Shown: piece after piece, positions 5,477 to 7,076 of the stretch
Layout: each line of letters starts with the position of its first letter
Numbering within the stretch: the first letter of the stretch is position 1
Origin: an uncultured Treponema sp.
GTDB taxonomy: Bacteria > Spirochaetota > Spirochaetia > Treponematales > Treponemataceae
Length of the DNA stretch: 7,076 bases
Assembly (NCBI GenBank): GCA_946403565.1
Contig: CAMJAJ010000062.1
Location: 1 to 7,076, forward strand
Direction: 5' to 3'
Notes under the pieces: model-generated
What the model was told of the DNA's origin: nothing
The model's input: the letters and a program-made list of their open reading frames with translations, nothing else
The model's database searches: none
Program-made: the position numbers and the translations under genes

Positions 5477-7076
5477 TCAGCCCATGATCTGGAGGACCAC
5501 GTCCCCGGGGCCAAGCCCGTAGTAGAGCAGTCCATAGACCGAGGCGGCCCCGACGATCTTGCGCCCGTACTCGCGCGTCTCGCTGATGGGCAGCATCTCC
5601 AGGAAGAGGTCGTTCGCCAAGCCGGGCCCGTTGGCCTTGCCCTTGTACTCGTCGCGGGAGGACAGGGACCAGTTGCGTACCCTCGTGATACCCGCGTTAT
5701 AGGCAAACACCGCCAGAATCTGGGAGCCGTCGAGCCGCCGGATCATCTCGGAGATGTAGTAGGAGCCGAACCGTATATTGGTGTCGCTGTCGGTGAGGTC
5801 GTATTTCGCAATCTTGAGCTTCTTGGCCACGTCCCCGGCGGTCAGCTCCATCAGCTGGGTCAAACCGATGGCTCCGGCGGAACTGATCACCGTCGGGTCA
5901 AAGAAACTCTCGCTCCGTATCAGGGCGTACATCAGGTTCTCGTCCACCCTGTATTCGTCGCAGCATTCGACCACCTTGTCGGAGAATGAGCGCGGGAATG
6001 AAAGGGAGAAAAGGCTGTCATCCAGCCCCGAAAGGTTCCCCTCGCTGTTATTCAGCTTCCGGGAGGCCATGCGGACGGACTGGGTGTAGTAGCCCTCCTG
6101 GTTCTTGCCGCAGCTGAACAGGAAGCTCGCAAGCTTGCGCACCGTGTCCATCCCGATGACGTCCTTCTGGCTCTGCCACTCGTCGTATATCTTCTCTGGA
6201 AAGCCGAAGTCCGCATAGCCCAAAAGCAGCTCCTCCGCGTCCTCGTTCCGCTCGAACGCCTCATCCCGCTTCAGGAGGCGGAGCCGTTCCTCCAGCTCCG
6301 TCCTGCCCACGCCCAGGCGGGCGGCGGCCAGCATGCGGTAGTAGAGGTCGGTCCCGCTGTCCAGCGCGTCGTTCAACAACCGCCGGGCCTCGCCCTCGGC
6401 ATCCATGTCCTTGGGCCGGTAGATTCCCTCCTGCAGCAGCCGCGCGGAGACATAGGAGAACTTGGCCATGCTTTCCCGGCTGGCGCAGCCGCCCAAAAGC
6501 CCGGCGGCCTTGACGTACAGGCCCCAGAAGCGTCCGGAGAGCAGGCGGTAGGAAAGGGAGTCCAGGAAATCATCGAAGTAAGAGGGGTCGTGCCACTTGT
6601 CCCGGTAGCGCTCAAGCGCCTTGACGGCCGCCTCCGGGGAATAGTCGAGCGTGGCCTGCAGATAGTACCAGAGGGCATTGTCGTAGAGCTTGCCATCGGG
6701 TTTGCCATCCTTGTCCTTCGCGGTGGCCAGGGCTGCCTTGTAGCACTCGCCTGCGCTGTCGTACCTGCCCTTGGCGCGGTCGTACAGGCGGGCGGCGTAG
6801 AAATAGAAGTAGAACTGACATTCGCTGGAGGCCGTCTCCGCATACTTCTCCAGGAAGGCCGCGTTCTCGGCGTAGTCCGCGGAACCGTACAGGAGGCACT
6901 TGCCTATGCTGCTCGCTATCTGCACGGTCATCCTGCCCCCGCCCCCCATGAACTCCTTGACCAGGGGCAGGGCCGAACCGTAGTTCCGCGTGTAGAAGAG
7001 GGAAAGCATGCGGACAACCTTGGGAGCGGCGGCCAACTCGGAATAGAGGCTGTACTGGAGGCGGTCAAAGGACCGT
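5477..7076 (-). CDS. SLT70-like lytic transglycosylase, 5' end outside window
   Basis: This predicted periplasmic enzyme should cleave peptidoglycan between MurNAc and GlcNAc, forming 1,6-anhydroMurNAc ends. About 532 residues are visible; the frame stays open to the window edge, so the start and any signal peptide are missing. Counting from the first full codon at 7075, residues 1 to about 365 are helix-rich with TPR-like stretches, recalling the superhelical part of SLT70. The catalytic domain (GH23 type) follows: RSESFFDP with catalytic E389, SSAGAIGLTQLM to 409, FAYNAG ending at 462, and ETREY at 499-503. The TTG at 7036 is not a credible start because coding continues upstream. The HAD phosphatase gene follows on the same strand. 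Likely role: cell-wall turnover or insertion of envelope machinery. Confidence 0.9.
   Translation of the reverse strand, partial: RSFDRLQYSLYSELAAAPKVVRMLSLFYTRNYGSALPLVKEFMGGGGRMTVQIASSIGKCLLYGSADYAENAAFLEKYAETASSECQFYFYFYAARLYDRAKGRYDSAGECYKAALATAKDKDGKPDGKLYDNALWYYLQATLDYSPEAAVKALERYRDKWHDPSYFDDFLDSLSYRLLSGRFWGLYVKAAGLLGGCASRESMAKFSYVSARLLQEGIYRPKDMDAEGEARRLLNDALDSGTDLYYRMLAAARLGVGRTELEERLRLLKRDEAFERNEDAEELLLGYADFGFPEKIYDEWQSQKDVIGMDTVRKLASFLFSCGKNQEGYYTQSVRMASRKLNNSEGNLSGLDDSLFSLSFPRSFSDKVVECCDEYRVDENLMYALIRSESFFDPTVISSAGAIGLTQLMELTAGDVAKKLKIAKYDLTDSDTNIRFGSYYISEMIRRLDGSQILAVFAYNAGITRVRNWSLSSRDEYKGKANGPGLANDLFLEMLPISETREYGRKIVGAASVYGLLYYGLGPGDVVLQIMG

Noticed and set aside
7034..7036. TTG as the start of the transglycosylase
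   Set aside because: The frame remains open to the window edge with plausible coding sequence (SFDRLQYSLYSE) before it, so the true start is outside.

Overview
The window looks like an arabinan-utilisation region plus housekeeping genes from a GC-rich Gram-negative bacterium, probably gut-associated. The lineage cannot be proved from this sequence. Promoters match the ordinary TTGACA/TATAAT pattern rather than the Bacteroidetes TAnnTTTG type. The secreted enzyme has a Leu-Ala-Ser-Cys lipobox, and neither tRNA gene encodes CCA. Together these fit a spirochaete (Treponema-like) host; I hold that as a moderate-to-weak inference.

Layout. 1-346: GC-rich non-coding DNA with a strong inverted repeat (8-57) and an array of 62-bp direct repeats (85-250), then an abrupt AT-rich promoter. 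347-1843 (+): cytoplasmic GH51 alpha-L-arabinofuranosidase with all recognisable active-site residues, followed by a long hairpin terminator (1862-1902). 1945-2320 (+): a compact tRNA operon with near-consensus promoter, tRNA-Gln(CUG), a 150-nt spacer with strong folding potential, tRNA-Glu(CUC), and a textbook intrinsic terminator. 2321-2563: pyrimidine-rich then AT-rich DNA with no gene I can support. 2564-2745: promoter and a leader of about 147 nt. 2746-4674 (+): lipoprotein GH43 endo-arabinanase homologue of the Abn2/AbnB type with a C-terminal beta-barrel domain. 4673-4754: a short gap between convergent genes, filled by two imperfect copies of a hairpin-forming repeat. 4752-5363 (-): HAD-superfamily phosphatase of the YihX type. 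5445-5472: 12-bp hairpin just after the next gene. 5477-7076 (-): SLT70-like lytic transglycosylase with a long helical N-terminal region, cut by the window edge.

How the genes fit together. The GH43 lipoprotein would cut alpha-1,5-arabinan at the cell surface. The GH51 enzyme lacks a signal peptide and would release L-arabinose from imported arabino-oligosaccharides inside the cell. The two genes have separate promoters and are split by the tRNA operon, so they are not one operon. The transglycosylase and phosphatase form an unrelated minus-strand pair.

Most notable points: the 62-bp tandem repeats; apparently leaderless starts for GH51 and perhaps the phosphatase; loss of the usual metal-binding His in the GH43 enzyme; the structured inter-tRNA spacer; and the duplicated hairpin at the convergent junction. 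I did not find a clear new multi-gene system.
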